Part shown: positions 1 to 7,470 of the stretch, in pieces
How positions within the stretch are numbered: the first letter of the stretch is position 1
Layout: every line of letters starts with the position of its first letter
Assembly (NCBI GenBank): GCA_030604525.1
Contig: JAUVVQ010000004.1
Coordinates: forward strand, 21,398-85,397
Direction: 5' to 3'
Origin: Phycisphaerae bacterium
GTDB lineage: Bacteria > Planctomycetota > Phycisphaerae > Sedimentisphaerales > Anaerobacaceae
DNA length: 64,000 nt
The notes under the pieces: generated by a model
Seen by the model: only the letters and a program-made list of their open reading frames with translations
What the model was told of the DNA's origin: nothing
Database searches by the model: none
Made by a program: the position numbers and the translations under genes

Positions 1-481
1 CCAGGGCCTTCATCTCAACCTTTCCGGTGCGCATATTCCCCAGGTCATGCTTGGTATAATCACACTGAACGTCCACCACGACGCAGTCAGCAAGTTTCAG
101 ACAGTCATTATTATATGTAGCTACCAGCGTCTCTTTTTCAAGCACACAGCATTTAATCATAGGTTCAACCTCGGGGTCTTCTGCCTTTACAGGAGCCAGA
201 CCTTGATTAAGCAGCGGTATTTTCCAGTAGCTTCTTGTGCTTGGTCTTTGGCACCCGATAACGAATTTGGTGGGTTTCCCGCTCTTTTTATCTACCGTGT
301 CGGCAACAATAGCCGCCATTACTGCTCCGACAAAACCGACCCCCATTACTATCACTATTTCTTTGCCGTCGGATTTTGCCTCCTCAGCAAGCGTTTTGAT
401 TCGCTCAAATTCCGCATCGTATTCTTCGGGTTTGGGGATGGGAAATTTTTCCCCGGCCGGACTTGCTGAATATTCGGTCAT
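1..481 (-). CDS. Nucleotide-sugar dehydrogenase (UDP-glucose/GDP-mannose family), 5' part only
   Basis: The gene runs off the left edge, so only about 160 N-terminal residues are visible, starting from ATG at 481. After a roughly 40-residue leader rich in Glu/Lys comes a Rossmann entry motif VMGVGFVGAVMAAIVAD (GxGxxG type), typical of enzymes that oxidise UDP-hexoses or GDP-mannose to uronates with NAD. A good Shine-Dalgarno (AAAGG, 8 nt spacing) precedes the ATG. The N-terminal extension before the Rossmann fold is longer than in UgdH or WbpO-type enzymes. Exact substrate cannot be told. Expected role: cytoplasmic supply of uronic-acid precursors for surface polysaccharide. Confidence 0.75.
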   Translation of the reverse strand, partial: MTEYSASPAGEKFPIPKPEEYDAEFERIKTLAEEAKSDGKEIVIVMGVGFVGAVMAAIVADTVDKKSGKPTKFVIGCQRPSTRSYWKIPLLNQGLAPVKAEDPEVEPMIKCCVLEKETLVATYNNDCLKLADCVVVDVQCDYTKHDLGNMRTGKVEMKAL

Positions 482-496
482 TGTAAGTACCTTTCT

Positions 497-511
497 AATA
501 CTGTCAGTATT
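497..511. promoter_or_regulatory. Palindrome AATACTG-T-CAGTATT just upstream of the dehydrogenase gene
   Basis: A perfect 7-bp inverted repeat with a 1-nt centre lies 15 bp upstream of the start codon at 481, immediately 5' of the ribosome-binding site. A further half-site-like TTAGTATT follows at 513-520. Position and symmetry suit a dimeric regulator or a 5'UTR hairpin. No regulator is identified, and AT-rich palindromes of this size can occur by chance. The rest of 482-803 shows no convincing gene on either strand. Confidence 0.3.
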
Positions 512-803
512 CTTAGTATTTTTACGCTGCTTTACTAAATCGGCTCATGTCGTGCCAGCTGATGGTCTATACTTAAATCTGAAAGAAATCGTCACCAGTT
601 TAGCAATAATGTTTTTCCCTATCAAACTTTTTCTTTTCGGTGCACAGCGTGGTGTATATTGTAGTGGCTGGTTATGTGCTTTTGATTATTTTAAGAGGGG
701 TGAATTTCTTTAACGCTGGTTATAGATATTGCGTGTAAAATATTTTCGATGGATAATAAAAGAGATGGAATTATTTATCGGACAGGGTTGTCTCATTTTG
801 CTT

Positions 804-1130
804 TTACTCAAGCGGCTTTGGCTCTGCAACCTTTCGGTAGCCGATTGCCTTTATTACTTCCAGCACTTCAGTCCAGGTGGGAAAGGGTCTGTCATTATTA
901 CGTTTATAGTTATCAATGGCCTTGATAAACTCAAATTGTTCGTCGGTCATATTACCTTCTTCAGCCGCTTTGCGCTCAGGACTTAGGCGTTTGCCCGGCC
1001 CTCTGCGGCGTTCTAATCCGGACCTTTTTTCCTCACCGTTTTTACGAATATCTATACCCGAGCGTCTGTCCACAACACTTCGCTGGTCTTTTTTGTTACT
1101 GTTCTGTTCTTTGGATTGCTCTTGACTCAT
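804..1130 (-). CDS. Small conserved-type protein with RRSG/RR repeats, unknown function
   Basis: 108 residues. The N-terminal half (about 1-55) is very charged and repeats the pattern VDRRSGIDIRK / RSGLERRRGPGKR. The C-terminal half (about 60-103) is a compact, probably helical segment with FEFIKAIDNYKR and PFPTWTEVLEVIKAIGYRKV. I recall such arginine-rich RRSGxDRR openings from small proteins of Planctomycetota and deltaproteobacteria, but no function is known to me. It is followed 81 bp upstream by another small minus-strand gene. Start at 1130 chosen as the only ATG giving the full repeat region; the RBS is weak (GAGA). Confidence 0.65.
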   Translation of the reverse strand: MSQEQSKEQNSNKKDQRSVVDRRSGIDIRKNGEEKRSGLERRRGPGKRLSPERKAAEEGNMTDEQFEFIKAIDNYKRNNDRPFPTWTEVLEVIKAIGYRKVAEPKPLE

Positions 1131-1211
1131 TTGGATTCTCGCATTCTCAGCACATTGGTTGTTGTAATTTCAGTTCAAACTCTCGTAAACAGTTTTGTAA
1201 ATTCACGGATT

Positions 1212-1541
1212 TTAACCTTGAAACTCCTCGTCGAAGACATCTGCGTCGTAATCATCGTCGGGCTCCTGCTCAATCGCATAGTCGTAAAAATCATCATAGG
1301 CATCCTGTGATTCTATGATGACATGGGCTTCGTCCAGATATTCTTCGGGAACCATTAAGGCGTAACCGGTTTCCCTGTTTTCGGTTGTTTCATTTACTTC
1401 AATAACGGTTACCGGTATATCATCGTTTTTCAGCAATGATTCGTAGGTTTTGGCTTCTTCGATGTCGTCAGCGACCGTTACAGTTACGAGGTCTTTCGTA
1501 TCTGTCTGTGATTTTTTGTCCTTTTTGTTATATTTTGACAT
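1212..1541 (-). CDS. DUF2007-like small acidic protein
   Basis: 109 residues. The core (about 18-82) reads as a beta-alpha-beta unit with DLVTVTVADDIEEAKTYESLL, IPVTVIEV and YALMVPEEYLDEAHVII, the pattern of the DUF2007 'putative signal transducing protein' family. The C-terminal tail (about 85-109) is strongly acidic (many Asp/Glu/Tyr) and the N-terminus is basic. GGGGAG six bases before the ATG is a good RBS. Same strand as the neighbouring 108-aa gene, with an 81-bp gap, so the two may be co-transcribed. Function unknown. Confidence 0.65.
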   Translation of the reverse strand: MSKYNKKDKKSQTDTKDLVTVTVADDIEEAKTYESLLKNDDIPVTVIEVNETTENRETGYALMVPEEYLDEAHVIIESQDAYDDFYDYAIEQEPDDDYDADVFDEEFQG

Positions 1542-1793
1542 TTTTTACTCCCCGGAAAAATATCACAATATTTATGGTATCTGTTTGTCATATTTTTTTC
1601 TTTATAAGCCCTTTCGTCAAAAGATACACAAGGAATTATTTAAAAATCTTAAATTTTTCCCGTATTTATTATAATTATTCCTCTAAATATTTATATGCTC
1701 ATTTTCGTCTATCGGTTTGATAATAATAAAAATTTAAGGTTAAAGGGTTTTTTCCCTTGCAAAACTTCGGGAGATTGTTTAAAAACCTTTCCA

Positions 1794-1863
1794 AGCCCTT
1801 AGAAATGGTATAAAAAAGGGCTCAAATGAGGTTCCCGACTGGAAGGAATCGTATTCGAAATAC
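1794..1863 (+). promoter_or_regulatory. Candidate promoter/operator region of the histone-fold gene
   Basis: Within the gene-free stretch 1542-1893, a TATAAA (-10-like, 1809-1814) sits between the arms of an inverted repeat AGCCCTT (1794-1800) / AAGGGCT (1816-1822). A weak TTTCCA lies at 1788 as a possible -35 with a short 15-nt spacer. Further down, GTATT-CGA-AATAC (1851-1863) is a second perfect small palindrome in the presumed 5'UTR. The placement over a -10 box hints at repression, but none of this is strong. Nothing else was recognised in 1542-1893. Confidence 0.25.
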
Positions 1864-1893
1864 TAAATATTATATTAACAAGGAGGCTTTGTA

Positions 1894-2076
1894 ATGGCGG
1901 ATAAAGAATCTTTAGTTGTGGCAAGTAAGGTAAAGGCGTACATTAAAAGCAATGATATGATGACCTCGTCTGATGCCTTGGGGGCACTTAGCGATGCTGT
2001 ATATAGTTTGCTTGATGCAGCTATAAAACGCACCAAGGCCAACAAAAGGAGAACAGTTAAAGCCCAGGATGTATAA
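1894..2076 (+). CDS. Bacterial histone-fold DNA-binding protein (60 aa)
   Basis: 60 residues matching the histone fold: helix 1 LVVASKVKAYIKSN (about 7-20), long helix 2 SSDALGALSDAVYSLLDAAI and onward (about 25-50), and the loop-2 signature KRRTVKAQDV at the very end, comparable to RKTIKAEDI in archaeal histone HMfB. It stops right after that motif, so helix 3 is truncated. This resembles the short dimeric bacterial histones described for Bdellovibrio (Bd0055) and predicted in Planctomycetota. A near-perfect AAGGAGG lies 7 nt before ATG and a strong terminator follows, suggesting a monocistronic, well expressed gene. Expected role: nucleoid-associated protein that bends or coats DNA. Fold assignment is fairly secure; DNA-binding mode is inferred. 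Confidence 0.82.
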   Translation: MADKESLVVASKVKAYIKSNDMMTSSDALGALSDAVYSLLDAAIKRTKANKRRTVKAQDV

Positions 2077-2157
2077 GGGTAAGCAGAAGCGTCTGATTTT
2101 GCTCTTTAAGGTTTTGCAAATTTGATAAGTAATTGATTAGATGTTTCGTGGATATTT

Positions 2158-2195
2158 AAGCCGTCCAGTGTTTTGCTGGGCGGCTTACTCTTTTT
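2158..2195 (+). terminator. Rho-independent terminator of the histone-fold gene
   Basis: An 11-bp stem AAGCCGTCCAG / CTGGGCGGCTT (one G-U pair) with a 7-nt loop is followed by ACTCTTTTT. It lies 80 bp after the stop codon of the 60-aa gene. Confidence 0.88.
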
Positions 2196-2625
2196 GGCAG
2201 TTGCGAAGCTGGTAGTTCCCCCTGGAAAAACAGTTCTTTTTAAATCTTCACCGAGAGCTATATTTGTTGCAAAGGTTATATACCGGACTTTGCTGCGAGG
2301 CGTAGAATTAATATGACAATATTTCGAAGTGTTGGATTACAAAATAACAGTTGAATCTCAGCCCGTAAAATTCCCATTAGTAACCTCAAAAACGACTTTT
2401 TGACAAAAAAATTTGAACTAAAAAATCAGAAAAAACCGATGATTATGTAAAGAACCTCAAAAAAGCCCGTTTTTTTGGTTTATTGCAATTAAGACTGTTC
2501 TACTCTCAGCCGATAAAATGCGTATCTTAAGTGGAGAATGGGAACGGGTTATAGGAATTGGGGCAAATGTAGTCCCCATTGTACTGAGCTGAAACTGTCT
2601 ACGAGATTACTAAGAAGGAGTTTTT
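2196..2625. other. Intergenic region before the glycogen operon
   Basis: No gene is evident. Two short motifs each occur twice: TCTCAGCC-G-TAAAAT at 2356-2371 and 2504-2519, and AACCTCAAAAA at 2382 and 2453, arranged mirror-fashion around about 2430. They may reflect regulatory sites for the operon starting at 2626. The second TCTCAGCC copy carries GATAAAAT that could act as a -10, but no good -35 is seen. Confidence 0.3.
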
Positions 2626-3924
2626 ATGAGAGTTTTGATGTTAGGCTGGGAATTTCCGCCTTTTATAAGTGGTGGGTTAGGTACTGCCTGCTACGGCTTG
2701 ACGAAGGCGATGAGTCAGCTTGGCATTAAGGTAACTTTTGTTCTGCCGAAACAGGTAGATGGAGATTACGCAACCCATGTCAAATTGCTTACTCCTGGTT
2801 CAAAAGGAGCCGTTTCTGACGAATTTTCAGGGTTAGAAGGGTGCAAAAATATCAGTTTTCGGACTATCGGCTCACCCCTGAGGCCGTATTCTACCCCGGA
2901 GTTTTACCGGCAGAGTATTGAGCGGATGTTGGAGCGCACTGGGAAAAAGAATAAAGATATACCACAAAACTGGCAGTTTGAGGGGATAGATTACAGCGGC
3001 GATATGTATACGGAGGTTCATCGATATGCCGCCCTTGCCAACAATTTGGCAAAGGACGAAGAATTTGACATCATTCACGCTCACGACTGGATGACTTACC
3101 CGGCAGCGATAGCCATAGCTGGGCTGACGGGGAAACCCCTCGTAGTTCATATCCATTCCACTGAATTCGACCGCAGCGGTGAGCACGTCAATCAGATGAT
3201 TTACGATATTGAGAAGAAGGGCTTTTATTCAGCAGACAAGATAATTGCTGTAAGCCATTTTACTCGCAACATACTTATAAGCAGATATGGAGTCCCGGGT
3301 GGCAAAATTGAGGTAGTTTATAACGGCGTGGAGCGGAACGGAACCGATAACTGGCCTCTTGAGAAAAGCGGCATACAAAAGGATGAGAAAATAGTTCTTT
3401 TCCTGGGACGTATTACCATGCAGAAAGGACCGGAGTATTTTCTGCAGGCCGCCCAAAGAGTGCTTAGCGTGATGGATAATGTCAAGTTCGTAATGGCCGG
3501 CTCGGGAGACCTTGCTCATAGAACGATTGAAATGGCTGCCGAGCTTGGTATCGGAGATAAAGTCCTCTTTACGGGTTTCCTCAGAGGCGATGATGTCAAA
3601 AAGATATATCAAATGGCTGACCTCTATGTTATGCCTTCTGTCTCCGAACCGTTTGGTATCGCACCTTTGGAGGCACTCGATAACGATGTGCCCGTGATTA
3701 TCAGCAGGCAAAGCGGTGTCTCGGAGGTCCTGGTACATGCTTTAAAGGTTGATTTCTGGGATGTCGATGAGATTGCGAACAAAATTGTTGCAGTTTTAAA
3801 ACATCCTCCTCTGCAGATTACTTTGAGAAATTACGGGAACTTCGAAGTAAGAAAACTGCGATGGAGCGAAAGCGCTGCAAAGTGTGCAAAAATTTATGAG
3901 CAAATGCTTACTCCGGTAGGATAA
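2626..3924 (+). CDS. GT4-type glycosyltransferase, probable glycogen/alpha-glucan synthase
   Basis: 432 residues with a GT-B layout. The N-terminal domain opens MRVLMLGWEFPPFISGGLGT, the nucleotide-sugar synthase signature (xGGLG). HAHDWMTYPAA (about 150-160) follows, and the C-terminal donor domain has SEPFGIAPLEA, giving the retaining E-x7-E pair at E341 and E349. Glycogen synthases of the archaeal/bacterial GT4-GT5 type extend alpha-1,4-glucan from ADP- or UDP-glucose in the cytoplasm. It is followed by GH57 and GH133 genes with gaps of 51 and 60 bp, which supports glycogen or maltodextrin turnover. RBS AAGGAG is well placed. Sucrose-phosphate-type or other GT4 activity cannot be excluded from sequence alone. 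Confidence 0.8.
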   Translation: MRVLMLGWEFPPFISGGLGTACYGLTKAMSQLGIKVTFVLPKQVDGDYATHVKLLTPGSKGAVSDEFSGLEGCKNISFRTIGSPLRPYSTPEFYRQSIERMLERTGKKNKDIPQNWQFEGIDYSGDMYTEVHRYAALANNLAKDEEFDIIHAHDWMTYPAAIAIAGLTGKPLVVHIHSTEFDRSGEHVNQMIYDIEKKGFYSADKIIAVSHFTRNILISRYGVPGGKIEVVYNGVERNGTDNWPLEKSGIQKDEKIVLFLGRITMQKGPEYFLQAAQRVLSVMDNVKFVMAGSGDLAHRTIEMAAELGIGDKVLFTGFLRGDDVKKIYQMADLYVMPSVSEPFGIAPLEALDNDVPVIISRQSGVSEVLVHALKVDFWDVDEIANKIVAVLKHPPLQITLRNYGNFEVRKLRWSESAAKCAKIYEQMLTPVG

Positions 3925-3975
3925 GCATCTCCTGCCTAAGGAAAGGCAGGTCAATTTATAAGGAGATAAATAAGG

Positions 3976-5223
3976 ATGGCTTCTGTTTGTTTCTACTTTC
4001 AAGCGCATCAGCCGATGCGGTTAAGACATTACACCGTCTTTGACAAGCACCACAATTATTTTGATGACCGGGGGAATGCGGCTATTTGCAGGAAAGTAGC
4101 TAACAAGTGTTATCTGCCTGCCAATCGGTTGATGCTGAAATTAATCAGAAAGCATCAGGGAAGATTTAAAATCGCCTACGGAATAACAGGAGTGCTGCTC
4201 GAACAGATTATCTCTTTCGCTCCGGAGGTTATGAGCACTTTTGACGCCCTGGCTGAAACCGGATGTGTCGAGTTCCTCGGTGAAACATATTATCACAGCT
4301 TGAGCTTTTTGTACTCCAAAGAAGACTTTTTGGAGCAAGTCAAAAAACACTCCAGCACTATTGAATCTTATTTTGGCCAGAAACCCAGAGTATTCAGAAA
4401 TACTGAGCTGATTTATAACAATGAGTTAGCTGCGTTTATTGAATCCCTCGGGTTGTTTGATGCGATAATAACCGAGGGAGCTGACCATATTCTCGGCTAT
4501 CGAAGCCCCGATTTCGTTTACCGGCCAAAAGGGTGCGAAAAATTAAAGCTCCTGTTGAAAAATTACTCGCTCAGTGACGACATCGCTTTCAGGTTCTCTA
4601 ACCGGGATTGGAAGCAATGGCCTTTGACCGCTGATAAATTTGCGAGATGGGTAAACAAAGTAAATGGAAATGGTAATGTGGTCAATCTGTTTATGGATTA
4701 TGAAACTTTCGGTGAGCATCAGTGGAAAGATACCGGTATTTTTGACTTCTTAAAGCACCTGCCGGATGAAATCCTCAAACATCCTGATAATGATTTCAAA
4801 ACCCCTACCGAGGTGGTGAACTCATATCCCCCAATGGACGAAGTTGATGTCCCTAATCTGATAAGCTGGGCTGATACGGAAAGGGACACGTCGGCCTGGA
4901 TTGGAAATGCTATGCAGTCAAATGCTATTCACGAACTATACCGGCTTGAGGACGAAATTAAAAAAACTGCTGATAAAAAAATCATAGAAGACTGGAGGAA
5001 ATTGCAAATATCGGACCATTTTTACTATATGTGCACCAAGTGGTTTGCCGATGGTGACGTGCATAAATATTTTAATCCTTATGATTCGCCTTATGATGCT
5101 TACATAAATTATATGAATATCCTGAGTAATCTCAAAATGCGCTGTTTTTTGCATAAGGATTTGAAGAAAGTCCAGCGTCTTTTTGAAAATAGAAAATCAC
5201 AGCCTGAAACTGTTATCGCTTAA
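3976..5223 (+). CDS. Glycoside hydrolase family 57 (alpha-amylase / 4-alpha-glucanotransferase type)
   Basis: 415 residues, near the usual size of short GH57 amylases. The family opening motif FYFQAHQPMRLR (region 1) is at residues 6-17. The probable catalytic nucleophile is E144 in FRNTELIYN and the probable acid D241 in LFMDYETFGEHQ. A helical C-terminal part follows. GH57 enzymes cleave or transfer alpha-1,4-glucan chains; this one has no signal peptide, so it acts on intracellular glucan. It lies between a glycogen-synthase-like GT4 and a debranching enzyme. AAGGAG is 9 nt before ATG. Hydrolase versus transferase activity cannot be decided. Confidence 0.85.
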   Translation: MASVCFYFQAHQPMRLRHYTVFDKHHNYFDDRGNAAICRKVANKCYLPANRLMLKLIRKHQGRFKIAYGITGVLLEQIISFAPEVMSTFDALAETGCVEFLGETYYHSLSFLYSKEDFLEQVKKHSSTIESYFGQKPRVFRNTELIYNNELAAFIESLGLFDAIITEGADHILGYRSPDFVYRPKGCEKLKLLLKNYSLSDDIAFRFSNRDWKQWPLTADKFARWVNKVNGNGNVVNLFMDYETFGEHQWKDTGIFDFLKHLPDEILKHPDNDFKTPTEVVNSYPPMDEVDVPNLISWADTERDTSAWIGNAMQSNAIHELYRLEDEIKKTADKKIIEDWRKLQISDHFYYMCTKWFADGDVHKYFNPYDSPYDAYINYMNILSNLKMRCFLHKDLKKVQRLFENRKSQPETVIA

Positions 5224-5283
5224 TAGGTTTTCTGCCCACTGTAGATAATTAAATTTTTTGAGAGCTTTTTCCGGTAAAAGATT

Positions 5284-7338
5284 GTGTTGACTTTAAAAAG
5301 AGATAAATGTGCAGAGTTGATTTCTATACCGATAGATGGTCAGCCGCCGGAAAATTTGTTAAGCAGGGAGTGGCTTCTAACTAACAGCCGAGGCGGTTAT
5401 TCATCCTCTACGATTATCGGCTGCAATACGCGAAAGTATCACGGATTGCTCATAGGGTCACTTGCCCCGCCTGTCCACAGGATAATGGCACTTAGCCAGT
5501 GTCTTGAGATGTTGATTTTAAATCCTCAAGCCGCCGGTTCCGACGGGCAGAATAAGAAACAGGTTTACAATCTTACTACTTTCGAGTTCGAAGGGCGGAT
5601 ATTTCCCAAAAGCTTTAACTACATAGACAAATTTCGCCGTTATTTAGGCGTGCATTTTGACTATAAATTCCCCGAAGTCGAAATTACTAAATCGATATAT
5701 TTACATCCTGAATCTGATGTAGTTGTAGTTGTTTATGATTTTACTCGTCTCTCCGGTCCTTTGAAATTTATTTTGCGCCCCTTTATCGGTTTAAGAGACT
5801 TCCACACTCTTCAGAAGTCCTATGCTCCGCTTTACTCTGTCGATTTTTCTGACGGTTTATTAGTTCGGCACAATGTGCCTGGAAGCTGTGAGCTGGTTCT
5901 AAATGCCCCGAAAATGAAATATGTAAAAGACCAGTGCTGGTGGTTCGATTTCCTGTATCGCAACGAAAAACAAAGAGGATATGAATATACCGAGGATTTA
6001 TGGACTCCGGGATTTTATAATTGTGTTCTTGATTCACCGACTCAAATCATCTTCCATGCGGGCTTATATGGACCGGACGACTCAAAAGGTGACTTCAGGG
6101 CGAAAACTGATATTAAGAAAATCAAACAGGATTTATATAAGAAGCAGAAATCGGCAATGGAATCCGTCGATACGAAAGATGAAAATTTGAAGGAGCTCTT
6201 TTTGGCTGCTGACCAGTTCATCGTAAAAAGACAGACCAGGGATGCCTCTGAAACAACTATTGTAGCCGGCTTTCCCTGGTTTGCTGATCTGGGAAGAGAT
6301 GCCTTTCTGTCGCTGCCCGGCCTGATGCTTGAGAACGGGAGATACGAAGAGGCAAAATCTCTTCTGTCATACTTCGCACAGGCCGTGGATAAAGGGATGA
6401 TTCCGAACCGCTTCGATGAGCATAATCATAAATTGCATTTCAACAGTGTCGATGGCTCTTTGTGGTTTATCAATGCAGCTTTCCAGTATTTAAATAAAAC
6501 GGCGGATTTCAGAACCTTCTCACAGGATTTTCTGCCCGCAATCCGCTGGATTGTTGACTCTTATAACAAAGGCACCCGCTTTGGTATTCATGCGGACAAA
6601 GACGGGCTTATCACCGCAGGGGATGAAAATACCCAGCTTACCTGGATGGATGCAAAATACGACGGAGCAGCTTTTACGCCCAGATTTGGAAAAGCGGTTG
6701 AAGTCAACGCACTTTGGTATAGCGCCCTTCGCCAGCTTGTGGATTTGTATGCGGCTCGTGACAAAGCCGCTCAAAAATCTTATAAATCTTTGGCGGATAC
6801 AGTTGAAAACAGTTTCAGAAAAGTTTTCTGGAACGAATCTGCCGGGTATCTCAACGATTGCATCTTCCCGGATGGTTCAGTTGATGCTGCTCTAAGACCC
6901 AATCAAATATTCGCCGTTTCATTGGCATTTTCTCCGTTGACAGACGAGCAGAAAAAAGCTGTTGTCAACATTATCGAAGAAAAACTGCTTACCCCCTTTG
7001 GTCTTCGAACTTTAGACCCTTCGGATAAAAGATATAAAGGCACGTGTACAGGTTCACAAAAAGAGCGTGACCAGGCATATTATCAGGGAACGGTCTGGCC
7101 TTACCTGATAGGCCCGTTTGTTGAAGGGTATCTGAAAGTGAATCATTTCAGCAAGCGGAGTAAGAGGAATGCTGCCGGGTTCATCCAGCCGCTTATTCGG
7201 AGCTTAACTCAGGACGGCTGCGTAGGTAACCTCTCCGAAATTTACGATGGCGACAAACCGTATCACCCCAGGGGCTGTATCGCTCAGGCCTGGAACGTAG
7301 CGGAGCTTATAAGAGCATACCGACTGGTCAAAAGCTGA
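5284..7338 (+). CDS. Glycogen debranching enzyme, amylo-alpha-1,6-glucosidase (GH133)
   Basis: 684 residues in two parts typical of archaeal/bacterial GDE. An N-terminal beta-rich glycogen-binding domain covers about 20-230 (SREWLLTNSRGGYSSSTI, NTRKYHGLLIG). A C-terminal (alpha/alpha)6 barrel spans about 300-680 with FPWFADLGRDAFLSLPG, DENTQLTWMDAK and GTVWPYLIGPFVEG. It removes alpha-1,6-linked glucose branches from glycogen in the cytosol. The reading frame begins with GTG at 5284 followed by TTG; the RBS is weak. It completes the GT4-GH57-GH133 operon, so synthesis, chain remodelling and debranching are encoded together. Confidence 0.88.
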   Translation: MLTLKRDKCAELISIPIDGQPPENLLSREWLLTNSRGGYSSSTIIGCNTRKYHGLLIGSLAPPVHRIMALSQCLEMLILNPQAAGSDGQNKKQVYNLTTFEFEGRIFPKSFNYIDKFRRYLGVHFDYKFPEVEITKSIYLHPESDVVVVVYDFTRLSGPLKFILRPFIGLRDFHTLQKSYAPLYSVDFSDGLLVRHNVPGSCELVLNAPKMKYVKDQCWWFDFLYRNEKQRGYEYTEDLWTPGFYNCVLDSPTQIIFHAGLYGPDDSKGDFRAKTDIKKIKQDLYKKQKSAMESVDTKDENLKELFLAADQFIVKRQTRDASETTIVAGFPWFADLGRDAFLSLPGLMLENGRYEEAKSLLSYFAQAVDKGMIPNRFDEHNHKLHFNSVDGSLWFINAAFQYLNKTADFRTFSQDFLPAIRWIVDSYNKGTRFGIHADKDGLITAGDENTQLTWMDAKYDGAAFTPRFGKAVEVNALWYSALRQLVDLYAARDKAAQKSYKSLADTVENSFRKVFWNESAGYLNDCIFPDGSVDAALRPNQIFAVSLAFSPLTDEQKKAVVNIIEEKLLTPFGLRTLDPSDKRYKGTCTGSQKERDQAYYQGTVWPYLIGPFVEGYLKVNHFSKRSKRNAAGFIQPLIRSLTQDGCVGNLSEIYDGDKPYHPRGCIAQAWNVAELIRAYRLVKS

Positions 7339-7395
7339 ACCGACCTGCCTAAATAGTTGATTTTTCATCTAAGCTGGATACACTATAGTTGCGCC

Positions 7396-7425
7396 TTGAC
7401 TTCTCGGTCTTGGCCGTCTTAATAA
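7396..7425 (+). promoter_or_regulatory. Candidate promoter for the GH27 gene
   Basis: TTGACT at 7396-7401 and TTAATA at 7419-7424 are separated by 17 nt. They lie about 45 bp upstream of the start codon, whose RBS AAGGGG is clear. The -10 match is modest. Confidence 0.4.
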
Positions 7426-7470
7426 TAGGTTAAAACAATTTATTAAACCTGTGTTTTTAAGGGGACTAAA

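Noticed and set aside
47..713. Plus-strand open frames over 47-713
   Set aside because: The first 481 bases are antisense to the nucleotide-sugar dehydrogenase, whose Rossmann motif is clear; the plus-strand peptides have no recognisable motif, RBS or plausible composition.
3229..3738. Long antisense frames inside the GT4, GH27, htpX and P-type ATPase genes
   Set aside because: All lie opposite strongly conserved coding sequence and show no protein-like motifs or ribosome-binding sites.
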